Shown: in pieces, positions 49,600 through 62,884 of the stretch
How the letters are laid out: each line of letters begins with the position of its first letter
Position numbering within the stretch: position 1 is the stretch's first letter
Origin: Dioctria linearis
Lineage: Eukaryota > Arthropoda > Insecta > Diptera > Asilidae
Length of the DNA stretch: 64,000 bases
Assembly: GCA_963930735.1 (NCBI GenBank)
Contig: CAWVNZ010000357.1
Span: 62,001 to 126,000 of the forward strand
Reading direction: 5' to 3'
Notes under the pieces: model-generated
Database searches by the model: none
What the model saw: only the letters and a program-made list of their open reading frames with translations
What the model was told of the DNA's origin: nothing
Made by a program: the position numbers and the translations under genes

Positions 49600-50495
49600 C
49601 GCAAATTTTAATTACGCCAGGGATTGCCTTTTCTATAGTAAATTATTTAAAAAATAATTTTTTACTGGCGCAAATTTTAATTGCGCCAGGGATTGCCTTT
49701 TCTATAGTAAATTATTCAAAAAATAATTTTCAACTGTCGCAAATTTTGATTACGCCAGGGATTGCCTTTTCTATAGTAAATTATTCAAAAAATAATTTTT
49801 TACTGTCGCAAATTTTAAGTGCGCCAGGGATTGCCTTATCTATAGTAAATTATTCAAAAAATAATTTTATACTGTCGCAAATTTTAATTGCCCCAGGGAT
49901 TGCCTTTTCTATAGTAAATTTCTCACAAAATAATTTTTTACTGTCACAAATTTTAAGTGCGCCAGGGATTGCCTTTTCTATAGTAAATTTTGCAAAAAAT
50001 AATTTTTTACTGTCGCAAATTTTAATTGCGCCAGGGATTGCCTTTTCTATAGTAAATTATTCAAAAAATAATTTTCTACTGTCGCAAATTTTAATTACGC
50101 CAGGGATTGCTTTTTCTATAGTAAATTATTCAAAAAATAATTTTCAACTGTCGCAAATTTTAAGTGCGCCAGGGATTGCCTTTTCTATAGTAAATTATTC
50201 AAAAAATAATTTTATACTGTCGCAAATTTTAATTACGCCAGGGATTGCCTTTTCTATAGTAAATTATTCAAAAAATAATTTTTTACTGTCGCAAATTTTA
50301 GTTGCGCCAGGGATTGCCTTTTCTATAGTAAATTATTCAAAAAATAATTTTCAACTGTCGCAAATTTTAATTACGCCAGGGACTGCCTTTTCTATAGTAA
50401 ATTATTCAAAAAATAATTTTTTACTGTCGCAAATTTTAATTACGCCAGGGATTGCCTTTTCTATAGTAAATTATTCAAAAATAATTTTATACTGT
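49600..50495 (+). repeat. 896-bp tandem duplication D8, copy a
   Basis: Copies a and b are adjacent, with a step of 896 bp (13 x 69 - 1). Shared private markers are TTATTTAAAAAATAA with CTGGCGC (about 49,643 and 50,539), TTTTGATTACG (49,746 and 50,642), CCTTATCTATAG, TTGCCCCAGGG (about 49,889 and 50,785), CTGTCACAAATT and TTTTAGTTGCG. The missing base is in CAAAAATAATTTTATAC near 50,477. The TTGCCCCAGGG monomer recurs once more near 54,168. Confidence 0.88.
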
Positions 50496-51390
50496 CGCAA
50501 ATTTTAATTACGCCAGGGATTGCCTTTTCTATAGTAAATTATTTAAAAAATAATTTTTTACTGGCGCAAATTTTAATTGCGCCAGGGATTGCCTTTTCTA
50601 TAGTAAATTATTCAAAAAATAATTTTCAACTGTCGCAAATTTTGATTACGCCAGGGATTGCCTTTTCTATAGTAAATTATTCAAAAAATAATTTTTTACT
50701 GTCGCAAATTTTAAGTGCGCCAGGGATTGCCTTATCTATAGTAAATTATTCAAAAAATAATTTTATACTGTCGCAAATTTTAATTGCCCCAGGGATTGCC
50801 TTTTCTATAGTAAATTTCTCACAAAATAATTTTTTTACTGTCACAAATTTTAAGTGCGCCAGGGATTGCCTTTTCTATAGTAAATTTTGCAAAAAATAAT
50901 TTTTTACTGTCGCAAATTTTAATTGCGCCAGGGATTGCCTTTTCTATAGTAAATTATTCAAAAAATAATTTTCTACTGTCGCAAATTTTAATTACGCCAG
51001 GGATTGCTTTTTCTATAGTAAATTATTCAAAAAATAATTTTCAACTGTCGCAAATTTTAAGTGCGCCAGGGATTGCCTTTTCTATAGTAAATTATTCAAA
51101 AAATAATTTTATACTGTCGCAAATTTTAATTACGCCAGGGATTGCCTTTTCTATAGTAAATTATTCAAAAAATAATTTTTTACTGTCGCAAATTTTAGTT
51201 GCGCCAGGGATTGCCTTTTCTATAGTAAATTATTCAAAAAATAATTTTAAACTGTCGCAAATTTTAATTACGCCAGGGATTGCCTTTTCTATAGTAAATT
51301 ATTCAAAAAATAATTTTTTACTGTCGCAAATTTTAATTACGCCAGGGATTGCCTTTTCTATAGTAAATTATTCAAAAAATAATTTTATAC
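50496..51390 (+). repeat. 896-bp tandem duplication D8, copy b
   Basis: This copy is nearly identical to copy a. Differences I can see are one extra T in CACAAAATAATTTTTTTACTG near 50,830, TTTTAAACTG near 51,248 and GATTGCC where copy a has GACTGCC. The extra T closes the frame that is open in copy a. It ends before TTAACTACGACAGG near 51,405. Confidence 0.87.
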
Positions 51391-54300
51391 TGTCGCAAAT
51401 TTTAACTACGACAGGGATTGCCTTTTCTATAGTAAATTTCTCACAAAATAATTTTTTACTGTCGCAAATTTTAAGTGCGCCAGGGATTACCTTTTCTATA
51501 GTAAATTTTGCAAAAAATAATTTTTTACTGTCGCAAATTTTAATTGCGCCAGGGATTGCCTTTTCTATAGTAAATTATTCAAAAAATAATTTTCTACTGT
51601 CGCAAATTTTAATTACGCCAGGGATTGCCTTTTCTCTAGTAAATTATTCAAAAAATAATTTTCAACTGTCGCAAATTTTAAGTGCACCAGGGATTGCCAT
51701 TTCTATAGTAAATTATTCAAAAAATAATTTTATACTGTCGCAAATTTTAATTACGCCAGGGATTGCCTTTTCTATAGTAAATTATTCAAAAAATAATTTT
51801 TTACTGTCGCAAATTTTAAGTGCGCCAGGGATTGCCTTTTCTATAGTAAATTATTCAAAAAATAATTTTCTACTGTCGCAAATTTTAATTGCGCCAGGGA
51901 TTGCCTTTTCTATAGTAAATTATTCAAAAAATAGTTTTATACTGTCGCAAATTTTAATTGCGCCAGGGATTGCCTTGTCTATAGTAAATTATTCAAAAAA
52001 TAATTTTCAACTGTCGCAAATTTTAATTACGCCAGGGATTGCCTTTCTATAGTAAATTTTGCAAAAAATAATTTTTTACTGTCGCAAATTTTAATTACGC
52101 CAGGGATTGCCCTTTTCTATAGTAAATTATTCAAAAAATAATTTTCTACAGTCGCAAATTTTAATTGCGCCAGGGATTGCCTTTTCTATAGTAAATTATT
52201 CAAAAAATAATTTTATACTGTCGCAAATTTTAATTACGCCAGGGATTGCCTTTTCTATAGTAAATTTTTCAAAAAATAATTTTCTACTGTCGCAAATTTA
52301 AGTGCGCCAGGGATTGCCTTTTCTATAGTAAATTTCTCACAAAATAATTTTTTACTGTCGCAAATTTTAAGTGCGCCAGGGATTGCCTTTTCTATAGTAA
52401 ATTTTGCAAAAAATAATTTTTTACTGTCGCAAATTTTAATTGCGCCAGGGATTGCCTTTTCTATAGTAAATTATTCAAAAATTAATTTTCTACTGTCGCA
52501 AATTTTAATTACGCCAGGGATTGCCTTTTCTATAGTAAATTATTCAAAATATAATTTTCAATTGTCGCAAATTTTAAGTGCGCCAGGGATTGCCTTTTCT
52601 ATAGTAAATTATTCAAAAAATAATTTTATACTGTCGCAAATTTTAATTACGCCAGGGATTGCCTTTTCTATAGTAAATTATTCAAAAAATAATTTTTTAT
52701 TGTCGCAAACTTTAATTGCGCCAGAGATTGCCTTTTCTATAGTAAATTATTCAAAAAATAATTTTATATTGTCGCAAATTTTAATTACGCCAGGGATTGC
52801 CTTTTCTATAGTAAATTATTCAAAAAATAATTTTCTACTGTCGCAAATTTTAATTGCGCCAGGTATTGCCTTTTCTACAGTAAATTTTTCAAAAAATAAT
52901 TTTCTACTGTCGCAAATTTTAATTGCGCCAGGGATTGCCTTTTCTACAGTAAATTATTCAAAAAATAATTTTCTACTGCCGCAAATTTTAATTGCGCCAG
53001 GGATTGCCTTTTCTACAGTAAAATTTTCAAAATATTAATTTTTTACTGTCGAAAATTTTAATTACGCCAGGGATTGCCTTTTCTATAGTAAATTTTGCAA
53101 AAAATAATTTTTTACTGTCGCAAATTTTAGTTACGCCAGGGATTGCCTTTTCTATAGTAAATTATTCAAAAAATAATTTTCTACTGTCGCAAATTTTAAT
53201 TGCGCCAGGGATTGCCTTTTCTATAGTAAATTATTCAAAAAATAGTTTTATACTGTCGCAAATTTTAATTACGCCAGGGATTGCCTTTCTATAGTAAATT
53301 TTTCAAAAAATAATTTTCTACTGTCGCAAATTTTAAGTGCGCCAGGGATTGCCTTTTATATAGTAAATTTCTCACAAAATAATTTTTTACTGTCGCATAT
53401 TTTAAGTGCGCCAGGGATTGCCTTTGCTATAGTAAATTTTGCAAAAAATAATTTTGTACTGTCGCAAATTTTAATTGCGCCAGGGATTGCCTTTTCTATA
53501 GTAAATTATTCAAAAAATAATTTTCTACTGTCGCAAATTTTAATTACGCCAGGGATTGCCTTTTCTCTAGTAAATTATTCAAAAAAAATTTTTCAACCGT
53601 CGCAAATTTTAAGTGCACCAGGGATTGCCATTTCTATAGTAAATTATTCAAAAAATAATTTTATACTGTCGCAAATTTTAATTACGCCAGGGATTGCCTT
53701 TTCTATAGTAAATTATTCAAAAAATAATTTTTTACTGTCGCAAATTTTAAGTCCGCCAGGGATTGCCATTTCTATAGTAAATTATTCAAAAAATAATTTT
53801 ATACTGTCGCAAATTTTAATTACGCCAGGGATTGCCTTTTCTATTGTAAATTATTCAAAAAATAATTTTATACTGTCGCAAATTTTAATTACGCCAGGGA
53901 TTGCCTTTTCTATAGTAAATTATTCAAAAAATAATTTTTTACTGTCGCAAATTTTAATTGCGCCAGGGATTGCCTTTTCTATAGTAAATTATTCAAAAAA
54001 TAATTTTCAACTGTCGCAAATTTTAATTACGCCAGGGATTGCCTTTTCTATAGTAAATTATTCAAAAAAGAATTTTTTACTGTCGCAAATTTTAAGTGCG
54101 CCAGGGATTGCCTTTTCTATAGTAAATTATTCAAAAAATAATTTTATACTGTCGCAAATTTTAATTGCCCCAGGGATTGCCTTTTCTATAGTAAATTTCT
54201 CACAAAATAATTTTTTACTGTCGCAAATTTTAATTACGCCAGGGATTGCCTTTTCTATAGTAAATTATTCAAAAAATAATTTTCTACTGTCGCAAATTTT

Positions 54301-57300
54301 AACTACGCCAGGGATTGCCATTTCTATAGTAAATTATTCAAAAAATAATTTTATACTGTCGCAAATTTTAATTACGCCAGGGATTGCCTTTTCTATAGTA
54401 AATTATTCAAAAAATAATTTTTTACTGTCGCAAATTTTAATTGCGCCAGGGATTGCCTTTTCTATAGTAAATTATTCAAAAAATAATTTTATATTGTCGC
54501 AAATTTTAATTACGCCAGGGATTGCCTTTTCTATAGTAAATTATTCAAAAAATAATTTTCTACTGTCGCAAATTTTAATTGCGCCAGGGATTGCCTTTTC
54601 TACAGTAAATTTTTCAAAAAATAATTTTCTACTGTCGCAAATTTTAATTGCGCCAGGGATTGCCTTTTCTACAGTAAATTATTCAAAAAATAATTTTCTA
54701 CTGTCACAAATTTTAATTGCGCCAGGGATTGCCTTTTCTACAGTAAATTTTTCAAAATATTAATTTTTTACTGTCGAAAATTTTAATTACGCCAGGGATT
54801 GCCTTTTCTATAGTAAATTTTGCAAAAAATAATTTTTTACTTGCGCAAATTTTAATTACGCCAGGGATTGCCTTTTCTATAGTAAATTATTCAAAAACAA
54901 TTTTCTACTGTCGCAAATTTTAATTACGCCAGGGATTGCCTTTTCTATAGTAAATTATTCAAAAAATAATTTTCTACTGTCGCAAATTTTAATTGCGCCA
55001 GGGATTGCCTTTTCTATAGTAAATTATTCAAAAAATAATTTTATACTGTCGCAAATTTTAATTACGCCAGGGATTGCCTTTTCTATAGTAAATTTTTCAA
55101 AAAATAATTTTCTACTGTCGCAAATTTTAAGTGCGCCAGGGATTGCCTTTTCTATAGTAAATTTCTCACAAAATAATTTTTTACTGTCGCAAATTTTAAG
55201 TGCGCCAGGGATTGCCTTTTCTATAGTAAATTTTGCAAAAAATAATTTTTTACTGTCGCAAATTTTAATTGCGCCAGGGATTGCCTTTTCTATAGTAAAT
55301 TATTCAAAAAATAATTTTATATTGTCGCAAATTTTAATTACGCCAGGGATTGCCTTTTCTATAGTAAATTATTCAAAAAATAATTTTCTACTGTCGCAAA
55401 TTTTAATTACGCCAGGGATTGCCTTTTCTACAGTAAATTATTCAAAAAATGATTTTATACTGTCGCAAATTTTAATTACGCCAGGGATTGCCTTTTCTAT
55501 AGTAAATAATTCAAAAAATAATTTTTTATTGTCGCAAATTTTAATTGCGCCAGGGATTGCCTTTTCTATAGTAAATTATTCAAAAAATAATTTTATATTG
55601 TCGCAAATTTTAATTACGCCAGGGATTGCCTTTTCTATAGTAAATTATTCAAAAAATAATTTTCTACTGTCGCAAATTTTAATTGCGCCCGGGATTGCCT
55701 TTTCTACAGTAAATTTTTCAAAAAAATAATTTTCTACTGTCGCAAATTTTAACTGCGCCAGGGATTGCCTTTTCTACAGTAAATTATTCAAAAAAATAAT
55801 TTTCTACTGTCGCAAATTTTAATTGCGCCAGGGACTGCCTTTTCTACAGTAAATTTTTCAAAATATTAATTTTTTACTGTCGAAAATTTTAATTACGCCA
55901 GGGATTGCCTTTTCTATAGTAAATTTTGCAAAAAATAATTTTTTACTGTCGCAAATTTTAATTACGCCAGGGATTGCCTTTTCTATAGTAAATTATTCAA
56001 AAAATAATTTTCTACTGTCGCAAATTTTAATTGCGCCAGGGATTGCCTTTTCTATAGTAAATTATTCAAAAAATAATTTTATACTGTCGCAAATTTTAAT
56101 TACGCGAGGGATTGCCTTTTCTATAGTAAATTTTTCAAAAAATAATTTTCTACTGTCGCAAATTTTAAGTGCGCCAGGGATTGCCTTTTCTATAGTAAAT
56201 TTCTCACAAAATAATTTTTTACTGTCGCAAATTTTAAGTGCGCCAGGGATTGCCTTTTCTATAGTAAATTATGCAAAAAATAATTTTTTACTGTCGCAAA
56301 TTTTAATTGCGCCAGGGATTGCCTTTTCTATAGTAAATTATTCAAAAAATAATTTTCTACTGTCGCAAATTTTAATTACGCCAGGGATTGCCTTTTCTAT
56401 AGTAAATTATTCAAAAAATTATTTTCAACTGTCGCAAATTTTAAGTACGCCAGGGATTGCCTTTTCTATAGTAAATTATTCAAAAAATAATTTTATACTG
56501 TCGCAAATTTTAATTACGCCAGGGATTGCCTTTTCTATAGTAAATTATTCAAAAAAAAATTTTTTGCTGTCGCAAATTTTAAGTGCGCCAGGGATTGCCT
56601 TTTCTATAGTAAATTATTCAAAAAATAATTTTATACTGTCGCAAATTCTAATTACGCCAGGGATTGCCTTTTCTATAGTAAATTTTGCAAAAAATAATTT
56701 TTTACTGTCGCAAATTTTAATTACGCCAGGGATTGCCTATTCTATAGCAAATAATTCAAAAAATAATTTTTTATTGTCGCAAATTTTAATTGCGCCAGGG
56801 ATTGCCTTTTGTATAGTAAATTATTCAAAAAATAATTTTATATTGTCGCAAATTTTAATTACGCCAGGGATTGCCTTTTCTATAGTAAATTATTCAAAAA
56901 ATAATTTTCTACTGTCGCAAATTTTAATTGCGCCAGGGATTGCTTTTTCTACAGTAAATTTTTCAAAAAATAATTTTCTACTATCGCAAATTTTAACTGC
57001 GCCAGGATTGCCTTTTCTACAGTAAATTATTCAAAAAATAATTTTCTACTGTCGCAAATTTTAATTGCGCCAGGGATTGCCTTTTCTATAGTAAATTATT
57101 CAAAAAATAATTTTTTACTGTCGCAAATTTTAATTGCGCCAGGGATTGCCTTTTCTATAGTAAATTATTCAAAAAATAATTTTTTACTGTCGCAAATTTT
57201 AATTACGCCAGGGATTGCCTTTTCTATAGTAAATTATTCAAAAAATGATTTTCTACTGTCGCAAATTTTAATTACGCCAGGGATTGCCCTTTCTATAGTA

Positions 57301-59709
57301 AATTATTGAAAAAATAATTTTTTACTGTCGCAAATTTTAATTACGCCAGGGATTGCCTTTTCTATAGTAAATTATTCAAAAAATAATTTTTTACTGTCGC
57401 AAATTTTAAATATCCCAGAGATTGCCTTTTCTATAGTAAATTATTCAAAAAATAATTTTCTACTGTCGCAAATTTTAAGTGCGCCAGGGATTGCCTTTTC
57501 TATAGTAAATTATTCAAAAAATAATTTTCTACTGTCGCAAATTGTAATTGCGCCAGGGATTGCCTTTGCTATAGTAAATTATTCAAAAAATAATTTTTTA
57601 CTGTCGCAAATTTTAATTACGCCAGGAATTGCCTTTTCTATAGTAAATTATTCAAAAAATAATTTTTTACTGTCGCAAATTTTAAGTGCGCCAGGGATTG
57701 CCTTTTCTATAGTAAATTATTCAAAAAATAATTTTCTACTGTCGCAAATTTTAATTACGCCAGGGATTGCCTTTTCTATAGTAAATTATTCAAAAAATAA
57801 TTTTCAACTGTCGCAAATTGTAATTGCGCCAGGGATTGCCTTTTCTATAGTAAATTATTCAAAAAATAATTTTATACTGTCGCAAATTTTAATTACGCCA
57901 GGGATTGCCTTTTCTATAGTAAATTATTCAAAAAATAATTTTATACTGTCGCAAATTTTAATTGCGCCAGGGATTGCCTTTTCTATAGTAAATTATTCAA
58001 AAAATAATTTTCTACTGTCGCAAATTTTAATTACGCCAGGGATTGCCTTTTCTATAGTAAATTATTCAAAAAATAATTTTCTACTGTCGCAAATTTTAAG
58101 TGCGCCAGGGATTGCCTTTTCTATAGTAAATTATTCAAAAAATAATTTTTTACTGTCGCAAATTTTAATTACGCCAGGGATTGCCTTTTCTATAGTAAAT
58201 TATTCAACAAATAATTTTCTACTGTCGCAAATTTTAAATATCCCAGGGATTGCCTTTTCTACAGTAAATTTTTCAAAAAATAATTTTCTACTGTCGCAAA
58301 TTTTAATTGCGCCAGGGATTGCCTTTTCTACAGTAAATTATTCAAAAAATAATTTTCTACTGTCGCAAATTTTAATTGCGCCAGGGATTGCCTTTTCTAC
58401 AGTAAATTTTTCAAAAAATAATTTTCTACTGTCGCAAATTTTAAGTGCGCCAGGGATTGCCTTTTCTATAGTAAATTATTCAAAAAATAATTTTTTACTG
58501 TCGCAAATTTTAATTACGCCAGGGATTGCCTTTTCTATAGTAAATTATTCAAAAAATAATTTTTTACTGTCGCAAATTTTAAGTGCGCCAGGGATTGCCT
58601 TTTCTATAGTAAATTATTCAAAAAATAATTTTTTACTGTCGCAAATTTTAATTGCGCCAGGGATTGCCTTTTCTATAGTAAATTGTTCAAAAAATAATTT
58701 TCTACTGTCGCAAATTTTAACTACGCCACAGATTGCCTTTTCTATAGTAAATTATTCAAAAAATAATTTTTTACTGTCGCAAATTTTAAGTGCGCCAGGG
58801 ATTGCCTTTTCTATAGTAAATTATTCAAAAAATAATTTTATACTGTCGCAAATTTTAATTACGCCAGGGATTGCCTTTTCTATAGTAAATTATTCAAAAA
58901 ATAATTTTATACTGTCGCAAATTTTAATTGCGCCAGGGATTGCCTTTTCTATAGTAAATTATTCAAAAAATAATTTTCTACTGTCGCAAATTTTAATAAC
59001 GCCAGGGATTGCCTTTTCTATAGTAAATTATTCAATAAATAATTTTTTACTGTCGCAAATTTTAAGTGCGCCAGGGATTGCCTTTTCTATAGTAAATTAT
59101 TCAAAAAATAATTTTTTACTGTCGCAAATTTTAATTACGCCAGGGATTGCCTTTTCTATAGTAAATTATTCAAAAAATAATTTTCTACTGTCGCAAATTT
59201 TAATTACGCCAGGGATTGCCTTTTCTATAGTAAATTATTCAAAATATAATTTTTTACTGTCGCAAATTTTAAGTGCGCCAGGGATTGCCTTTTCTATAGT
59301 AAATTTTGCAAAAAATAATTTTTTACTGTCGCAAATTTTAATTGCGCCAGGGATTGCCTTTTCTACAGTAAATTTTTCAAAAAATAATTTTCTACTGTCG
59401 CAAATTTTAATTGCGCCAGGGATTGCCTTTTCTACAGTAAATTATTCAAAAAATAATTTTCTACTGTCGCAAATTTTAATTGCGCCAGGGATTGCCTTTT
59501 CTACAGTAAATTTTTCAAAAAATAATTTTCTACTGTCGCAAATTTTAAGTGCGCCAGGGATTGCCTTTTCTATAGTAAATTATTCAAAAAATAATTTTTT
59601 ACTGTCGCAAATTTTAATTACGCCAGGGATTGCCTTTTCTATAGTAAATTATTCAAAAAATAATTTTATACTGTCGCAAATTTTAATTGCGCCAGGGATT
59701 GCCTTTTCT
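51391..59709 (+). repeat. Right-domain mosaic
   Basis: This stretch is satellite only. The CTCTAG monomer followed by TGCACCAGGG with GCCATTTC, seen at 47,907 and 49,288, returns at 51,634 and 53,565 (steps of 34 monomers and 28 monomers minus one base). 70-mer plus GTCGAAAA pairs occur near 53,030, 54,757 and 55,860. From about 57,060 to 59,230 the variants become more uniform, with TTACGCC, AGTGCGCC and TTGCGCC mixed and no CTCAC monomers. The only two right-domain AATATCCC boxes (57,410 and 58,239) lie here. Confidence 0.82.
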
Positions 59710-59720
59710 ATAGTAAATTA
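59220..59720 (+). repeat. Duplication D9, 40-monomer step, copy a
   Basis: CAAAATATAATTTTTTAC (about 59,241), a GC-box monomer, three TACAG monomers and an AGTGCGCC monomer recur at 61,980-62,480 at an offset of exactly 2760 bp (40 x 69). The right end joins the D10 duplication, which has a different offset (3175), so two exchange events of different length met here. Confidence 0.8.
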
Positions 59721-60825
59721 TTCAAAAAATAATTTTCTAATGTCGCAAATTTTAAATACGCCAGGGATTGCCTTGTCTATAGTAAATTATTCAAAAAATA
59801 ATTTTCTACTGTCGCAAATTTTAATTACGCCAGGGATTGCCTTTTCTATAGTAAATTATTCAAAAAATAATTTTCTACTGTCGCAAATTTTAATTACGCC
59901 AGGGATTGCCTTTTCTATAGTAAATTATTCAAAAAATAATTTTTTACTGTCGCAAATTTTAAGTGCGCCAGGGATTGCCTTTTCTATAGTAAATTATTCA
60001 AAAAATAATTTTTTACTGTCGCACATTTTAATTGCGCCAAGGATTGCCTTTTCTATAGTAAATTATTCAAAAAATAATTTTATACTGTCGCAAATTTTAA
60101 TTACGACAGGGATTGCCTTTTCTATAGTAAATTATTCAAAAAATAATTTTCTACTGTCGCAAATTTTAATTGCGCCAGAGATTGCCTTTTCTATAGTAAA
60201 TTATTCAAAAAAAAATTTTCTACTGTCGGATATTTTAAATACGCCAGGGATTGCCTTTTCTATAGTAAATTATTCAAAAAATAATTTTCTACTGTCGCAA
60301 ATTTTAAATACGCCAGGGATTGCCTTTTCTATAGTAAATTATTCAAAAAATAATTTTCTACTGTCGCAAATTTTAATTACGCCAGGGATTGCCTTTTCTA
60401 TAGTAAATTATTCATAAAATAATTTTCTACTGTCGCAAATTTTAATTACGCCAGGGATTGCCTTTTCTACAGTAAATTTTTCAAAATATTAATTTTTTAC
60501 TGTCGGAAATTTCAAATCCGCCAGGGATTGTACTATCGCAAGTTTTAATTGCGCCAGGGATTGCCTTTTCTACAGTAAATTTTGCAAAAAATAATTTTTT
60601 ACTGTCGCAAATTTTAATTGCGCCAGGGATTGCCTTTTCTATAGTAAATTATTCAAAAAATAATTTTCTACTGTCGCAAATTTTAATTACGCCAGGGATT
60701 GCCTTTTCTACAGTAAATTTTTCAAAATATTAATTTTTTACTGTCGCAAATTTTAAATACGCCAGGGATTGCCTTTTCTATAGTAAATTATTCAAAAAAT
60801 AATTTTCTACTGTCGCAAATTTTAA
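59710..60825 (+). repeat. Duplication D10, copy a
   Basis: This block repeats at 62,885-64,000 with an offset of 3175 bp (46 x 69 + 1). Shared private markers are CTAATGTCGC with CCTTGTCTATAG, GTCGCACATTTT, GCGCCAAGG, TACGACAGG, GCGCCAGAG, CAAAAAAAAATTTTC, GTCGGATATTTT, TTCATAAAATAA, a 70-mer and the 33-bp truncated monomer. The two 225-codon stretches at 59,740-60,417 and 62,915-63,592 translate identically, so the duplication is young. CTGTCGGAAATTTC at about 60,500 is CTGTCGCAAATTTC in copy b. Confidence 0.9.
60499..60531 (+). repeat. 33-bp truncated monomer, copy 1
   Basis: ACTGTCGG starts at 60,499 and the next unit starts at 60,532 as ACTATCGC, with GGGATTG running straight into TACTATCGC. 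Thirty-six bases (about positions 33-68) are missing, so the reading frame is kept. The following unit has the private variant ATCGCAAGTTTTAATTGCG. The same junction occurs at 61,017-61,049 and 63,674-63,706, so one deletion event was later copied. Confidence 0.88.
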
Positions 60826-61016
60826 ATACGCCAGGGATTGCCTTTTCTATAGTAAATTATTCAAAAAATAATTTTCTACTGTCGCAAATTTTAATTACGC
60901 CAGGGATTGCCTTTTCTATAGTAAATTATTCAAAAAATAATTTTCTACTGTCGCAAATTTTAATTACGCCAGGGATTGCCTTTTCTACAGTAAATTTTTC
61001 AAAATATTAATTTTTT

Positions 61017-61049
61017 ACTGTCGCAAATTTCAAATCCGCCAGGGATTGT
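61017..61049 (+). repeat. 33-bp truncated monomer, copy 2
   Basis: It has the same TCAAATCCGCC box and the same deletion junction as the unit at 60,499, 518 bp upstream, and is also preceded by a 70-mer. It has CTGTCGC rather than CTGTCGG. Confidence 0.88.
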
Positions 61050-62884
61050 ACTATCGCAAGTTTTAATTGCGCCAGGGATTGCCTTTTCTACAGTAAATTT
61101 TGCAAAAAATAATTTTTTACTGTCGCAAATTTTAATTGCGCCAGGGATTGCCTTTTCTATAGTAAATTATTCAAAAAATAATTTTAAACTGTCGCAAATT
61201 TTAATTACGCCAGGGATTGCCTTTTCTATAGTAAATTATTCAAAAAATAATTTTTTACTGTCGCAAATTTTAATTGCGCCAGGGATTGCCTTTTCTATAG
61301 TAAACTTTTCAAAAAATAATTTTCTACTGTCGCAAATTTTAATTGCGCCAGGGATTGCCTTTTCTATAGTAAATTATTCAAAAAATAATTTTCAACTGTC
61401 GCAAATTTTAATTACGCCAGGGATTGCCTTTTCTATAGTAAATTATTCAAAAAATAATTTTTTACTGTCGCAAATTTTAAGTGCGCCAGGGATTGCCTTT
61501 TCTATAGTAAATTATTCAAAAAATAATTTTTTACTGTCGCAAATTTTAATTGCGCCAAGGATTGCCTTTTCTATAGTAAATTATTCAAAAAATAATTTTA
61601 TACTGTCGCAAATTTTAATTACGACAGGGATTGCCTTTTCTATAGTAAAATATTCAAAAAATAATTTTCTACTGTTGCAAATTTTAATTGCGCCAGAGAT
61701 TGCCTTTTCTATAGTAAATTATTCAAAAAATAATTATCTACTGTCGCAAATTTTAATTACGCCAGGGATTGCCTTTTCTATAGTAAATTATTCAAAAAAT
61801 AATGTTTTACTGTCGCAAATTTTAAATACGCCAGGGATTGCCTTTTCTATAGTAAATTATTCAAAAAATAATTTTTTACTGTCGCAAATTTTAATTACGC
61901 CAGGGATTGCCTTTTCTATAGTAAATTATTCAAAAAATAATTTTCTACTGTCGCAAATTTTAATTACGCCAGGGATTGCCTTTTCTATAGTAAATTATTC
62001 AAAATATAATTTTTTACTGTCGCAAATTTTAAGTGCGCCAGGGATTGCCTTTTCTATAGTAAATTTTGCAAAAAATAATTTTTTACTGTCGCAAATTTTA
62101 ATTGCGCCAGGGATTGCCTTTTCTACAGTAAATTTTTCAAAAAATAATTTTCTACTGTCGCAAATTTTAATTGCGCCAGGGATTGCCTTTTCTACAGTAA
62201 ATTATTCAAAAAATAATTTTCTACTGTCGCAAATTTTAATTGCGCCAGGGATTGCCTTTTCTACAGTAAATTTTTCAAAAAATAATTTTCTACTGTCGCA
62301 AATTTTAAGTGCGCCAGGGATTGCCTTTTCTATAGTAAATTATTCAAAAAATAATTTTTTACTGTCGCAAATTTTAATTACGCCAGGGATTGCCTTTTCT
62401 ATAGTAAATTATTCAAAAAATAATTTTATACTGTCGCAAATTTTAATTGCGCCAGGGATTGCCTTTTCTATAGTAAATTATTCAAAAAATAATTTTCTAC
62501 TGTCGCAAATTTTAATAACGCCAGGGATTGCCTTTTCTATAGTAAATTATTCAAAAAATAATTTTTTACTGTCGCAAATTTTAATTACGCCAGGAATGGC
62601 CTTTTCTATAGTAAATTATTCAAAAAATAATTTTCTACTGTCGCAAATTTTAATTACGCCAGGGATTGCCTTTTCTATAGTAAATTATTCAAAAAATAAT
62701 TTTCAACTGTCGCAAATTTTAATTACGCCAGGGATTGCCTTTTCTATAGTAAATTATTCAAAAAATAATTTTCTACTGTCGCAAATTTTAATTACGCCAG
62801 GGATTGCATTTCCTACAGTAAATTTTTCAAAATATTAATTTTTTACTGTCGCAAATTTTAAATACGCCAGGGATTGCCTTTTCT

